DNA of 59,599 bases from UBA4782 sp034430215. GTDB lineage: Bacteria; Chloroflexota; Anaerolineae; Anaerolineales; Anaerolineaceae. The stretch covers positions 1 to 59,599 of the forward strand of contig DAOUFE010000004.1 in NCBI GenBank assembly GCA_034430215.1. Direction: 5' to 3'. Positions 34,711 to 43,938 of this stretch are shown one piece after another. Position 1 is the stretch's first letter; each line of letters begins with the position of its first letter. Made by a program: the position numbers and the translations under genes. The notes under the pieces were generated by a model. The model was not told the origin of the DNA. It did no database searches and saw nothing but the letters and a program-made list of their open reading frames with translations.

Positions 34711-36192
34711 TTATCTATCACCAGGCTTTTTGATGCGAGTATAGAGAACTACGACAGAGAGTAAGAACAAAGCTCCATAAAGTGCAAAGATCACCATATA
34801 CCCCAATCCTGATTGAAAACCGTTGAAAAAATCCGCAATTGGGCCGCCTATGCCAGCACCTACGATGCCTGCACCTGCACCAGCCAGGTTGGAGATCCCC
34901 AGAAATTTTCCTGCTTTCTCGGGAGGAACCAGGTCCGTACCCAATGCCCAGTTGCTGGCAAAGAAAAGCCCTGTTCCTGTGCCGATGATACATCCGCTGA
35001 TGATGACCATGGGAATACTGTTGGAATACACCAACAAGAAAGTACCCAATGCGGCAATGATCCCTGATAATCCAACCAACCTTATACGGCCCATTTTATC
35101 TGCCAGCCAGCCGCCCAGCATAGCAAAAAGGATGAGAAAGATCGCCACCACCATCATGAGGTAAGTGGTGGTTTTAGCGGGTTCGGGCACACGTAAGACA
35201 TCTGCCAGGAAATACTGTGCGAAACCCTGAACCGAGCCGATGGCAGCCAGGAAAAGCAGTCTGTTCACTACCCACCAGATGAATCTTCCCTGGGTCCGTC
35301 CTTCTTTTCCAAGCCCCACCCAGGCGCCAAAATACACACCCACAAGAACTGAACCTGCCATTGCAAACAATCCTGCGAAGCCTACCAACATTACACTGGC
35401 AAGCTTCGAAGTTCCTTCAGGCAGCAACGAGGCACTCCATTTGACCAGTAACTGTGCTGTCTGGGTTACAACAACAAAGATGATGGTCAGTAGAATAATG
35501 CGTAACACCTGTGCGTTGATCTTTTCTTTAGGTTTTTCCTCAAGAGGTTGCTCTTTAACAAAGATCAACGTGATCAACATCATAATAACGTACCCACCCA
35601 TCATGATAATGATGACTGGCCAGAATTTTTTCTCATCCACCAGAGCACCAATGCCAAGCACAGCGATCAGCAACGATGGCAGGAGCTCAAAAACCGCTTT
35701 TACACCTGATGCCTTCCCTCTTTGGTCTTCTGGAACCAGGTCTGGGATGAGACCCTGTAATGCCCCATGTCCAATATTGGTGGAAATTTGCCATAAAACA
35801 GTACCCAGCAGGAGTACGGCATAGGCAAGAGTGAATCCATACGAAGAGAACATGATCTGGTTGAGAGGTGAGTTGGTGAAGAAGGTTGATGCGCCAATAA
35901 CAAAGAGAAAAACTACATTCAAGAGAGCCCCTGCAATGATATAAGGCCTGCGACGACCCAGCTTGCTGGTGCAGCGATCGCTGAGCATGCCAGCCAGAGG
36001 TTGCACCATCATTGCCATTGCCAGACCAACCACACGGGCAGTGGCAAGGTAGGTATTCTTTTGCTCTGCTGGCATAAATAAAACAACAAGTGCAGGCAAC
36101 AATACAGGAGTGATGATCCCCGTGGCAATATTAATGCCCAACCAGTAGCTGTTAATGGTCAAAAAATCGTACCAGCGCAGTTTTTTCTCCAT
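34711..36192 (-). CDS. MFS transporter, GPH/SLC45-like
   Basis: The 493-residue protein has about twelve transmembrane helices. The loop after helix 2 reads GMLSDRCTSKLGRRRPYI and matches sugar-cation symporters, as in the MFS gene at 26522. The central loop (EQPLEEKPKEKINAQ) is short and charged. The ATG has GTAGGAGG in front. It is 39 bases upstream of the GYF gene on the same strand. A sugar is the most likely cargo; it does not sit with a glycosidase. Confidence 0.82.
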   Translation of the reverse strand: MEKKLRWYDFLTINSYWLGINIATGIITPVLLPALVVLFMPAEQKNTYLATARVVGLAMAMMVQPLAGMLSDRCTSKLGRRRPYIIAGALLNVVFLFVIGASTFFTNSPLNQIMFSSYGFTLAYAVLLLGTVLWQISTNIGHGALQGLIPDLVPEDQRGKASGVKAVFELLPSLLIAVLGIGALVDEKKFWPVIIIMMGGYVIMMLITLIFVKEQPLEEKPKEKINAQVLRIILLTIIFVVVTQTAQLLVKWSASLLPEGTSKLASVMLVGFAGLFAMAGSVLVGVYFGAWVGLGKEGRTQGRFIWWVVNRLLFLAAIGSVQGFAQYFLADVLRVPEPAKTTTYLMMVVAIFLILFAMLGGWLADKMGRIRLVGLSGIIAALGTFLLVYSNSIPMVIISGCIIGTGTGLFFASNWALGTDLVPPEKAGKFLGISNLAGAGAGIVGAGIGGPIADFFNGFQSGLGYMVIFALYGALFLLSVVVLYTRIKKPGDR

Positions 36193-36416
36193 GAATATGC
36201 CTCCTACCTTCTTCTAAAATTGTACTATTGATAGGCAATGTCGCATAATGAAATCATTAATGGTTTACTAACAATCTCTTAACCCATTCATAAGGTTGTT
36301 CTGGTATTGTTATTAAGATATTAAATTTATATTTTTCAAATTTGATGTCTTTCATCTTTTCTCCTTTTCAAAACATGTCCCTATTATTCGATGGGGACAT
36401 GTCAGTTAAAAACAAG
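36193..36416. other. Intergenic stretch with a short inverted repeat
   Basis: No gene is seen. ACATGTCCC (36373-36381) and GGGACATGT (36394-36402) form a nine-base inverted repeat downstream of the tRNA terminator; it may be a second processing or termination hairpin. Confidence 0.45.
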
Positions 36417-36442
36417 CACGCCCCAGGGTTCTCTGGGGCGTG
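36417..36442 (-). terminator. Terminator of tRNA-Leu
   Basis: Ten-base perfect arms CACGCCCCAG (36417-36426) and CTGGGGCGTG (36433-36442). On the minus strand CTTGTTTTT follows, giving a good intrinsic terminator 15 bases after the tRNA. Confidence 0.8.
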
Positions 36443-36456
36443 TGCTATAATGGGAG

Positions 36457-36538
36457 TGCCGAAGGTGGGAATCGAACCCACATACCTTACGGTACACGAT
36501 TTTGAGTCGTGCGCGTCTGCCAATTCCGCCACTCCGGC
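36457..36538 (-). tRNA. tRNA-Leu (anticodon CAA)
   Basis: Read on the minus strand the 82-base gene folds as a class II tRNA with a variable arm. The acceptor GCCGGAG pairs with CTTCGGC and the discriminator base is A. The anticodon arm is CACGA-CTCAAAA-TCGTG, giving CAA, which reads the leucine codon UUG. The T arm has GTGGG-TTCGATT-CCCAC. CCA is not encoded. A promoter lies upstream and a terminator downstream, so it is a single-gene unit. Confidence 0.95.
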
Positions 36539-36549
36539 GTGGTGAAATG

Positions 36550-36578
36550 AGTATATCCAAATTTATGTGAAGGGTCAA
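36550..36578 (-). promoter_or_regulatory. Promoter of tRNA-Leu
   Basis: On the minus strand TTGACC (36578-36573) and TATACT (36555-36550) are 17 bases apart, with the tRNA starting 11 bases after the -10 box. Confidence 0.8.
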
Positions 36579-36595
36579 GGTATCAGAAGAAATCT

Positions 36596-37666
36596 ATGCG
36601 ATTGGGAATTATTGGACTTCCACAATCTGGGAAAACAACCATTTTTAATGCGCTCACTCGGGGAAGCCAGCCTACTGGTATGGTGAGCGGCAAGATTGAA
36701 GTGCACACCGCAGTGGTCGATGTACCTGATCCACGGGTAGATAAATTAAGCGCGATGTTCAAGCCAAAAAAAACCATTTACGCCAAAGTCAATTACTCTG
36801 ATATCGCTGGGCTGGATGGCTCAGCAGAGAAGAGTGGTATTTCAGGCACCCTGCTCAATCAACTCACCCAAATGGATGGTTTCATTCATGTTGTGCGTTG
36901 TTTTGAGGATGAAGCAGTACCTCATCCCTCTGGATCAGTGAATGCACTGCGTGATATTTCATCCATGGATAGTGAATTTGTGTTGAACGACCTTATCGCT
37001 ACGGAACGTAAACTGGAGCGCCTGGAAGAAGAGAAGAAGAAAGGTGCAGGGCGTGAGAAAGCGGTCATTGAACGCGAGCATGAATTATTTACTCGTTTTC
37101 ACGAATATTTAAGTGAGGAAAAACCCCTCCGTGACATGGAAATTTCAATTGAGGAAGAAAAAGCCATCTCAGGGTTTGGGCTGCTCAGCCGGAAGCCATT
37201 GTTGATCGTTTTAAATCTGTCAGAAGGACAAACCCCTCCACAAGTTGATTATGGACATAATGCCAGTATGGTGGCAAGCCTGCAAGGGAAGCTGGAGATG
37301 GAGATTGCGCAGTTGCCGGTGGATGAAATGCAGGCGTTTCTCGAAGAATATGGGATCGAGGAGCCAAGCCTGAACCGGATAATCCGCATTTCTTATGACC
37401 TGCTGGGATTGCAGTCTTTCTTTACGGTTGGTCCAGATGAGGTGCGCGCCTGGACAGTACATAAAGGTGCGACTGCTCCTGAAGCTGCCGGTGAGATTCA
37501 TACTGACCTGCAAAAAGGTTTCATCAGGGCAGAAGTGGTTGCATATGATGACCTGATCACTCTAGGTGGAATGCAGGAAGTGAAGGCGAAAGGGAAATTC
37601 CGTCTGGAAGGAAAAGAGTATATCGTCAAGGATGGCGATATCTTGAATATCCGATTTAATATATAG
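36596..37666 (+). CDS. YchF-like GTPase/ATPase
   Basis: The 356-residue protein is an Obg-family P-loop NTPase of the YchF type. The P-loop is GLPQSGKTT, differing from the usual GLPNVGKST, and the base-recognition motif region VLNLSE corresponds to the NxxE of YchF, which prefers ATP. A coiled-coil insert with many Glu and Lys (residues about 125-155) is followed by a C-terminal TGS domain (AEVVAYDDLITLGG, RLEGKEYIVKDGDILNIRF). YchF proteins associate with ribosomes and stress responses. The variant P-loop suggests a side branch rather than the main YchF. Confidence 0.87.
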   Translation: MRLGIIGLPQSGKTTIFNALTRGSQPTGMVSGKIEVHTAVVDVPDPRVDKLSAMFKPKKTIYAKVNYSDIAGLDGSAEKSGISGTLLNQLTQMDGFIHVVRCFEDEAVPHPSGSVNALRDISSMDSEFVLNDLIATERKLERLEEEKKKGAGREKAVIEREHELFTRFHEYLSEEKPLRDMEISIEEEKAISGFGLLSRKPLLIVLNLSEGQTPPQVDYGHNASMVASLQGKLEMEIAQLPVDEMQAFLEEYGIEEPSLNRIIRISYDLLGLQSFFTVGPDEVRAWTVHKGATAPEAAGEIHTDLQKGFIRAEVVAYDDLITLGGMQEVKAKGKFRLEGKEYIVKDGDILNIRFNI

Positions 37667-38012
37667 AATATTACCCCCAAAAAAGCATGATATGTCATTG
37701 CTAGCCCCGTTCTTTAGAGCGTGACAATCTGGTAAAACAATGCTTTAACTGTACAAACACGAAAAGCACGAAAGGATTTAAGAAAAGTTTTCGTGTGTTT
37801 GGGGGATTTTGTGATAAATATTCTCTTGTAGAATGGCATAATTGCACTCGACACTGCATCAAGGGAGATCACTTCGCTTCGCTCGTGATGACTGGGGTGT
37901 ACTTGAAGGCGAAATAATTTGTCCATCCTACCCGCAAATACGATAAGGCACCACCCATTTTGTAGGAGATGCTATTATATAAATACCCTATTCTACTTTT
38001 TGAGGTATCAAG
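37667..38012. repeat. Gene-free region with likely dispersed repeats
   Basis: No gene is supported in this 346-base gap. It holds an inverted repeat ACACGAAAA (37757-37765) / TTTTCGTGT (37788-37796), and a block GAGATCACTTCGCTTCGCTC ending GTGAT around 37866-37889 in which ATCAC and GTGAT pair. That block resembles dispersed palindromic repeats found in several bacterial genomes. The AAAAGCACGAAA word here also occurs near 6107. A ribosome-binding GAGG for the next gene lies at the right end. Confidence 0.45.
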
Positions 38013-38732
38013 ATGACCCAGAACGATCCTTCCGTTAAAGATTCATCAGAGAAATTTGGGTTTTTACCCAATTTACGCGGCGCAATCCGGTTTCTTGCAT
38101 TATGCCTGATCACTGGCGCTGCGCTTTTTCTCACTGCAGGAACATTCAAATGGGTGGAGGCGTGGATTCTGATGGGGATGGCTGTCATCAATATGGGTGT
38201 TCTTGGATTGACACTCTCCCGTGAACTGAAAGAGGAACGAGCAAGTGATCATGAAAATGTCAAAAAATGGGATAGGTGGATTGCTGCATGTATGGTTGTG
38301 ATTTGTCCCATGGTGGTCTACTTTGTTGCAGGATTGGATAAGCGTTTTGACTGGTCGCCTGATATTGGATGGACAGTAAAAGGAATCTGTATAGGTGTAG
38401 TCGTGATTGGGTATCTGATCTCGGATTGGGCGATGTACTCCAATCCTTTCTTTTCTGCTAATGTGCGTATTCAAACGGAGCGTGGTCAGCATGTGATCAA
38501 CCAGGGTCCTTATACCTGGATACGTCACCCAGGTTACATGGGCTCAATGTTTGCTGCACTGGCAATCCCCTTTTTGCTCGAATCATTGTGGGCGCTTATC
38601 CCTGCTGGTATCTGGATCGGGATGATCGTTTTGCGTACCCGGCTGGAAGACGAAACCCTGGTACGTGAATTAAATGGGTACAGAGAGTACACCGATCAGG
38701 TAAGACACCGCATTTTTCCGGGTTTGTGGTAG
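38013..38732 (+). CDS. Isoprenylcysteine carboxyl methyltransferase-like membrane protein
   Basis: The 239-residue protein has about five transmembrane helices. The C-terminal part carries the ICMT/PEMT signature GPYTWIRHPGYMG, with the SAM-binding RHP motif, and RTRLEDETLV-x-ELNGYREY, both typical of this family. Bacterial members methylate unknown isoprenoid or lipid substrates. A GAGG ribosome-binding site is present. It stands alone, 78 bases before the kinase-like gene. Confidence 0.85.
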   Translation: MTQNDPSVKDSSEKFGFLPNLRGAIRFLALCLITGAALFLTAGTFKWVEAWILMGMAVINMGVLGLTLSRELKEERASDHENVKKWDRWIAACMVVICPMVVYFVAGLDKRFDWSPDIGWTVKGICIGVVVIGYLISDWAMYSNPFFSANVRIQTERGQHVINQGPYTWIRHPGYMGSMFAALAIPFLLESLWALIPAGIWIGMIVLRTRLEDETLVRELNGYREYTDQVRHRIFPGLW

Positions 38733-38809
38733 AAATTGTAAAACAATTGTAATCTGTACAAACCCCAGATATGAGATAGAATAGACGGAATTACCTGCTG
38801 GAGTTTGTT

Positions 38810-40588
38810 ATGGAAGAGTCGAATTATCAGCTTATTGACGGGAAAGTGATCATCAGGGTACGCGATCGTATCTGTGATTCGGGGGAGGAACTGCTCGCCA
38901 GTCCATTATTCATGGAAATTCTCAAGCGCTGTACAGATGAACTCAAACGGCATAATTCAAGCCTGCTAAATATCTTTGAAGATCATAATTTTACTCATAG
39001 CGACCTTCGAAAGCTGGCAGATACCCTGCATTACCTGTTGAGAGTGCCCGCTGATATGGTGCCGCGCCTGGTGGAAGGTTCAGAACACTTTTTCGCAAAC
39101 CGGGCTTTATTCAATGATTTTATTGAGTACCTGTATAACTACTGGCGAAACCTGCAACGGCTGATCATTTGTGATTCAGAAGGCAATCGTTTTGATAAAA
39201 AGCCATACCGCACTTTTAATAATACCGTTGAGCAATTGACCAATGTAGTTCGCAGCACATATCGGGATTTGCAGGAGAATATCACCGGGCTTCACCCACG
39301 GATCTACCGGCAGGTTCGTGCTGGAGCTGAAATTGCGACCATCGCCCTGCCGCGCGATGTGGTTTATCCTGAAGATATCTACAATAATTACAACAAGTTG
39401 AACGCCATCCCCATCATCCGGCAGGTGCTTACTTACCCGCCGTTGATTTTCAACCCGCCCATGAATAAACGTTCGGGTGTTTTCGAACGGGTGGATGTCA
39501 ACCCATTAGATCAGGTGGAGCTGCGCAGAAATAAGTGGCTGTGTTACCCCGCTAAAGTGGGTGATCTCATTATCATGGTTTACTTTAATCTCCGCTATTT
39601 CGATCTTGGTTTTTCACTTGCGAACCTGTTTGAGCTGGCAGACGATGACGACCTGAAGCGGAAACCAGATGCAGTATTCTTGTTTGGTGTGCCAGCTCTC
39701 ATTCAAGCCAGCCCTAATAATAATCAAACCATCTTTTTCGACGATGTCGAAAATGATATGCTGGTGGGGACCGTTCCGGATAAGCCCGAATACGGATACT
39801 TCGGATACCTCAAAAAAATGATCCTGACACTTCATAACATCAAAATGATGAAGCGAAATCGCATGCCTTTCCATGGAGCGATGGTACATCTTGCTATCAA
39901 GGGGCGGGGTAATGCCAATATCTTGATTATGGGTGATACTGGCGCAGGAAAATCTGAAACATTGGAAGCGCTGCGAAACCTTGCCGGTGATGATGTCGAA
40001 GACCAGACGACTATTGCAGATGACATGGGTTCATTGGAAATCACTGCAGACGGGAAAATCGTTGGGTATGGTTCTGAAATTGGTGCGTTCATCCGGCTGG
40101 ATGATCTGAATCCGGGGTATGCATTTGGTCAAATCGACCGCACCATCATTATGAGCCCTGCAGAGACGAATGCAAGGGTGGTGCTGCCAGTTACCACGTT
40201 TGACACCATCAACCGCGGTTATCCGGTTGATTTTGTGCTGTATGCCAACAACTATGAGGCAGTTGATGAGAAAAACCCTGTCATCGAACGATTTGAGAAT
40301 GCCGAAATTGCCTTGCAGGTTTTTCGCGAGGGAGCTGTAATGAGCAAGGGGACCACCACAAACACAGGGAAGGTGAGCACCTATTTTGCGAATGTATTCG
40401 GGCCGGAGCAGTATCAAGAAATGCATGAAGCCATTGCTAGCCGGTTTTTCCATGCTTTTTATGAACGAAATGTTTATGTCGGGCAGATGCGCACCCAGCT
40501 TGGGATCAACGGGTGTGAGCAATCTGGTCCAGAACAGGCAGCGCGTATGCTCTTGAAATTGGTAGGAAGCAGCAAACAACGTGACTAA
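38810..40588 (+). CDS. HprK/PEPCK-fold kinase-like protein with large N-terminal region
   Basis: The 592-residue protein ends in a nucleotide-binding domain of the HPr kinase/PEP carboxykinase superfamily. Three landmarks of HPr kinase appear in order: H354-G-A-M-V, the P-loop GDTGAGKSE (residues 375-383, K381) and IADDMG with D404-D405. Downstream YGSEIGAFIRLDDL and SKGTTTNTGKVSTYF resemble PEPCK-type substrate and metal regions. The first 340 residues are mostly helical and aromatic and match nothing I know. No HPr or PTS gene is in the window. It may phosphorylate a protein or act on a small molecule; I cannot say which. TGGAG lies before the ATG. Confidence 0.7.
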   Translation: MEESNYQLIDGKVIIRVRDRICDSGEELLASPLFMEILKRCTDELKRHNSSLLNIFEDHNFTHSDLRKLADTLHYLLRVPADMVPRLVEGSEHFFANRALFNDFIEYLYNYWRNLQRLIICDSEGNRFDKKPYRTFNNTVEQLTNVVRSTYRDLQENITGLHPRIYRQVRAGAEIATIALPRDVVYPEDIYNNYNKLNAIPIIRQVLTYPPLIFNPPMNKRSGVFERVDVNPLDQVELRRNKWLCYPAKVGDLIIMVYFNLRYFDLGFSLANLFELADDDDLKRKPDAVFLFGVPALIQASPNNNQTIFFDDVENDMLVGTVPDKPEYGYFGYLKKMILTLHNIKMMKRNRMPFHGAMVHLAIKGRGNANILIMGDTGAGKSETLEALRNLAGDDVEDQTTIADDMGSLEITADGKIVGYGSEIGAFIRLDDLNPGYAFGQIDRTIIMSPAETNARVVLPVTTFDTINRGYPVDFVLYANNYEAVDEKNPVIERFENAEIALQVFREGAVMSKGTTTNTGKVSTYFANVFGPEQYQEMHEAIASRFFHAFYERNVYVGQMRTQLGINGCEQSGPEQAARMLLKLVGSSKQRD

Positions 40589-40618
40589 TTGATCACAACG
40601 GAAGAATTTGAGTTGCCG

Positions 40619-42229
40619 TCAGGGGATACATCGTTCTGGTAAAACCTCAAGTTGATAGGGGTGTCCTGAAGGAGAAAAGTAAGACTGATCCTTCAATAAA
40701 GGATAATTTTGTCCGAAATATTCATTAAAGATCACTCGGAAAGTATTTACCGGAGTGATTGTTGAGTATATTACTTCTGGCTCAACATCCGGTAAGAAAT
40801 ATGCATTTAAGATCCAACTGCGATCTTTAGTCCGCACATAACTATGGTCTCCCTGAAGGATGATTACTGGTGGTATAGAAGATTCATTAATCAACGTATG
40901 GATTATTTCAAGTAGCCGAGTGTTAGCATACTTTACCTGATCTATGTAAGCGAAATCATCTTCAGCACTGGTTTGACGCATACTACCATCTGGATTGAAA
41001 ACAAAAGGCTGGTGCGTTGTATAGAGGTGTGCATAAACGAACTTTGGCCCTGGTATTGATGGCATGTTTTGCAGCATCTCCAGGGCGTAAACATTTTCCT
41101 GATATTGTCGGTATGTACGTGAAGAGAAAATCTCAGCATTGGGATTAATAATTTTTAAAACAAAATCAGGAAAACGATTGAAAAACTCTGGCTTGGCTTG
41201 CTGTGTTTCCACAACTACTCGCATGGCAGTTGTACGCAAGAAGATGTATTGAAAGTTTAGGGATTCCAGCCGATTGAAAAACGACATTCCTTCTTCATGA
41301 TCAATATATATATCTGCATCTTGGATATCAAGAAATGGATATAAAGCTTTAAAGACAACGAATTGATATCCTGCTTGTTCAAATTGCTTTCGCACTTGGC
41401 TATGGAAGATGCTTTCTTTGAAGTCGTTTGAATTTATTTCTGTTGCTTGCTGAGGTAATGGTATACCTAAATCATTTATGTATTCCATATTCAATGAAGA
41501 TGCGATGGAAAATACTGTATTCGTGTAATTACTCTGTGTGCAGGAAGGAAAGATAAACCCAAGATCTTCCAGGGATTTGACAAATGAACTATTATCGAAA
41601 CCGTATCGAAAGGATAAAACATCCTCTCTGCCATAACTATCCACAACAATATAATAAACATCAGGCTTCTGGCTATTAATTCCTGAACTGGTAAAGGCAG
41701 TTACTTGCGAATCCTCACTTTTTTCTTTTTGGACTGCTGGATTTCGCAAAGCCTGACTGATCAATGAAATGGCAACGAACAGAATTAATCCTGCAGATAC
41801 CATATTGAGAATCCTGGAAAAAGATTGTGAAAATCCATTTCCAGTAATACCTTTCCAAATGCCAATTCCAGCAATGAGTACCCACAGAGGAAGAAGATAA
41901 CGATGCCTGCCTATTACAAACCCAGCTACCTGCATGTTATCTATCAGTTCAAAGAAATGTCCGTAGGAATAGAACAACACCAGAAGAAATGCAGCAAGTG
42001 CAAACCCTTTCTGCTTGCTACGGGTGATGAGAACGCAAAAGAATAAGAATAGAAGTGCAACAATGCAAGAAATGGTTAAGGATCTCCAGATGGCGTAAGC
42101 AGGCATCTGACTAAAATTACTGTTCCATAAGGTGAGAACCGGGTATATGGGTAGAATGAAGAAATACCAGCGGATATTAACTAGTCGACTAAGAAATTTT
42201 GATGTGGAGTGCATATTCTGGGAGGCCAT
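40619..42229 (-). CDS. Membrane-bound sulfatase-like (alkaline phosphatase superfamily) protein
   Basis: The 536-residue protein has four to five N-terminal transmembrane helices (within residues 15-165) and an external sulfatase-like domain. Metal-site landmarks are YYIVVDSYGRED, QSNYTNTVFSI with a probable nucleophile threonine, and ILQGDHSYVR with an Asp-His pair. The layout recalls lipoteichoic-acid synthase and phosphoethanolamine transferases, which modify envelope polymers. Substrate not known. No ribosome-binding site is clear for the first ATG; an in-frame ATG 15 bases later is possible. Confidence 0.78.
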   Translation of the reverse strand: MASQNMHSTSKFLSRLVNIRWYFFILPIYPVLTLWNSNFSQMPAYAIWRSLTISCIVALLFLFFCVLITRSKQKGFALAAFLLVLFYSYGHFFELIDNMQVAGFVIGRHRYLLPLWVLIAGIGIWKGITGNGFSQSFSRILNMVSAGLILFVAISLISQALRNPAVQKEKSEDSQVTAFTSSGINSQKPDVYYIVVDSYGREDVLSFRYGFDNSSFVKSLEDLGFIFPSCTQSNYTNTVFSIASSLNMEYINDLGIPLPQQATEINSNDFKESIFHSQVRKQFEQAGYQFVVFKALYPFLDIQDADIYIDHEEGMSFFNRLESLNFQYIFLRTTAMRVVVETQQAKPEFFNRFPDFVLKIINPNAEIFSSRTYRQYQENVYALEMLQNMPSIPGPKFVYAHLYTTHQPFVFNPDGSMRQTSAEDDFAYIDQVKYANTRLLEIIHTLINESSIPPVIILQGDHSYVRTKDRSWILNAYFLPDVEPEVIYSTITPVNTFRVIFNEYFGQNYPLLKDQSYFSPSGHPYQLEVLPERCIP

Positions 42230-42430
42230 ATATTGTTGATCAAAAGTCTACCATGAAACGACTGTCTTAGGAATTCGAGAATTATGAAAAGTTATCCAGT
42301 AAGGGACGGAAATTTCAAGAGAAATTTTGATTTTAAGGAAACGGATTTCTTTTCACACTTTTCTTTAGTAAAATAAAAACCAGGGTTAATCCCTGATTGA
42401 AATGGTTATTAGAAATAACAGGAGCGAAGC

Positions 42431-42865
42431 ATGCAAATTGAAATCGCAACCCAGGTAACTGAGGAACTGATTGAAGCGTTTAACCGGTTAATACCTCAAT
42501 TGTCCTCTTCTGCTACCATCCCTACACGACATGAACTCGAAGATCTGATTGCCTCACGGTGTAACTCGGTTATTCTTGTTCGACATGAAGATTTCGACAA
42601 CCGCATCATGGGTACACTGACCCTCGTAACTTTCCGTATTCCAACGGGTGTACGTTCGTGGATCGAAGATGTGGTAGTAGATGAAGCTGCCCGGGGAAAG
42701 GGGTTGGGAAAAGCACTTACCCTGGCAGCATTGGATCAAGCGCGAAAATTAGGGGCTAAAACGGTTGACTTGACTTCCCGCCCCAGCCGTGAAGCCGCCA
42801 ATCACATGTATCAGAATGTGGGTTTTAAATTGCGCGAAAGCAATCTATACCGCTTTACACTTTAG
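42431..42865 (+). CDS. GNAT-family N-acetyltransferase
   Basis: The 144-residue product is a compact GNAT domain. The core strand WIEDVVVDEAARGKG leads to the acetyl-CoA loop RGKGLGK, and the last part has REAANHMYQNVGFKLRESNLYRF. Proteins of this shape acetylate small amines or protein N-termini. AGGAG precedes the ATG. A CAGGG-TTAAT-CCCTG hairpin lies in its leader near 42383-42397. A shared terminator follows. Confidence 0.87.
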   Translation: MQIEIATQVTEELIEAFNRLIPQLSSSATIPTRHELEDLIASRCNSVILVRHEDFDNRIMGTLTLVTFRIPTGVRSWIEDVVVDEAARGKGLGKALTLAALDQARKLGAKTVDLTSRPSREAANHMYQNVGFKLRESNLYRFTL

Positions 42866-42898
42866 ATTTATTAACAAAACAAAGGTAATTTAGTTAAA

Positions 42899-42929
42899 AA
42901 AAGTATCCGGAGATTATCCGGATACTTTT
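42899..42929. terminator. Bidirectional terminator
   Basis: Thirteen-base perfect arms AAAAGTATCCGGA (42899-42911) and TCCGGATACTTTT (42917-42929), with A-run before and T-run after, serve both the GNAT gene and holA. Confidence 0.85.
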
Positions 42930-42930
42930 G

Positions 42931-43929
42931 CTATTTATTTGTTAGTTCTGCTACCAGAATATCGAAAGCCAGTTCAGGTACGATCTGGCTGGTTTTTAGA
43001 GACTGATCCAGTTTCAGCAAACGGCGATATATTTCTTTCAACTGTTGAAGGTCATAACGGCGTGCCAGTTTTACCATTTTTTCTGCTACCAGGGAAGAAC
43101 GGATTTCAGGTATTTCACTTGAAATGGATTGCAATCCGCCGCCATCATCCAGAAGTTCACGCACCTGTAATAAAAGGCGAAATTGGCGGATAACCATGCT
43201 GAAAATCTGTACTGGCTCCAGATCATCCATCAGGCGATGCAATTGGTTGAGAGCCTGTTTTTGGTTATGTTCTGCCAATGCATCCACAAATTGAAAGATA
43301 TTCCCAGCCGCGTTGTTGGTGGAAAGGTTTTCTACATCGGCAACCTCAATGGCGCGTTCGAAATTGGTATACGTCAGGAGTTTCTCCAGCTCTTTTTCAG
43401 CCTGCAGGGTATCGGTACCGATCCATTCCGCCAATTGGTCGGCTGCCTGTGGGGTGATCTTTCCACCCATCACTTTTACCTGTTTCTGCAACCAACCGGG
43501 CATGGCATAGGCATTCGGGAGATGATACTCGTGCCAATCTGCTTGAGCTGAATGAGTTTTTACCCATTTAGCCAGCCAGTGCTTTTCAGGGTCAAAATGC
43601 TTCCATTTGCCACGGTCGAATGAATCAAATGCTTGAATAACGAGAAAAGTTGAGGTTGGCATATGATCCAGAATTGCCAGGAAGCGCTGGCTGTCTTGAT
43701 AATGGGATAAGTCGTTCAACAACACAAGACGACGACTGGAAAGAAATGGAAGAGTATTGACCGCAGTGCGGAGGTCTTCTTCACTCATCTGCCTGCCTTC
43801 AAGCCGGGTAATATTCATCCCGCTGGTGTCTTCTTCCTGCATGATTTTTATAAGTTGTGCACATTCCTGGCTGATAGCAAACTCATCATCGCCGTGAAGG
43901 ATGGAAATATTTTTACCAGGTTCGCTCAT
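42931..43929 (-). CDS. holA: DNA polymerase III delta subunit
   Basis: The 332-residue protein matches HolA, the clamp-loader wrench that opens the beta clamp. It has the family order: ISILHGDDEFAISQE at the start, ITRLEGRQMSEEDLRTAVNTLPFLSSRRLV represented by its LPFLSSRRLVLL core, and the C-terminal helical collar with KTSQIVPELAFDILVAEL. It has no P-loop, as usual for delta. It follows DUF6391 by nine bases and radA further upstream, a run of three minus-strand genes. Confidence 0.88.
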   Translation of the reverse strand: MSEPGKNISILHGDDEFAISQECAQLIKIMQEEDTSGMNITRLEGRQMSEEDLRTAVNTLPFLSSRRLVLLNDLSHYQDSQRFLAILDHMPTSTFLVIQAFDSFDRGKWKHFDPEKHWLAKWVKTHSAQADWHEYHLPNAYAMPGWLQKQVKVMGGKITPQAADQLAEWIGTDTLQAEKELEKLLTYTNFERAIEVADVENLSTNNAAGNIFQFVDALAEHNQKQALNQLHRLMDDLEPVQIFSMVIRQFRLLLQVRELLDDGGGLQSISSEIPEIRSSLVAEKMVKLARRYDLQQLKEIYRRLLKLDQSLKTSQIVPELAFDILVAELTNK

Positions 43930-43938
43930 CCTCTATCC

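Noticed and set aside
35240..35824. 194-codon open frame on the plus strand inside the MFS gene
   Set aside because: It is the complement of a well-supported transporter and reads as low-complexity Ser/Pro/Thr sequence without a family signature.
36342..36545. 67-codon plus-strand frame
   Set aside because: It covers the tRNA-Leu gene in antisense and its terminator, so it is not a coding region.
37714..37926. 70-codon minus-strand frame containing HHERSEVISL
   Set aside because: The peptide is the translation of the palindromic repeat at 37866-37889; such frames arise from the repeat and not from a gene.
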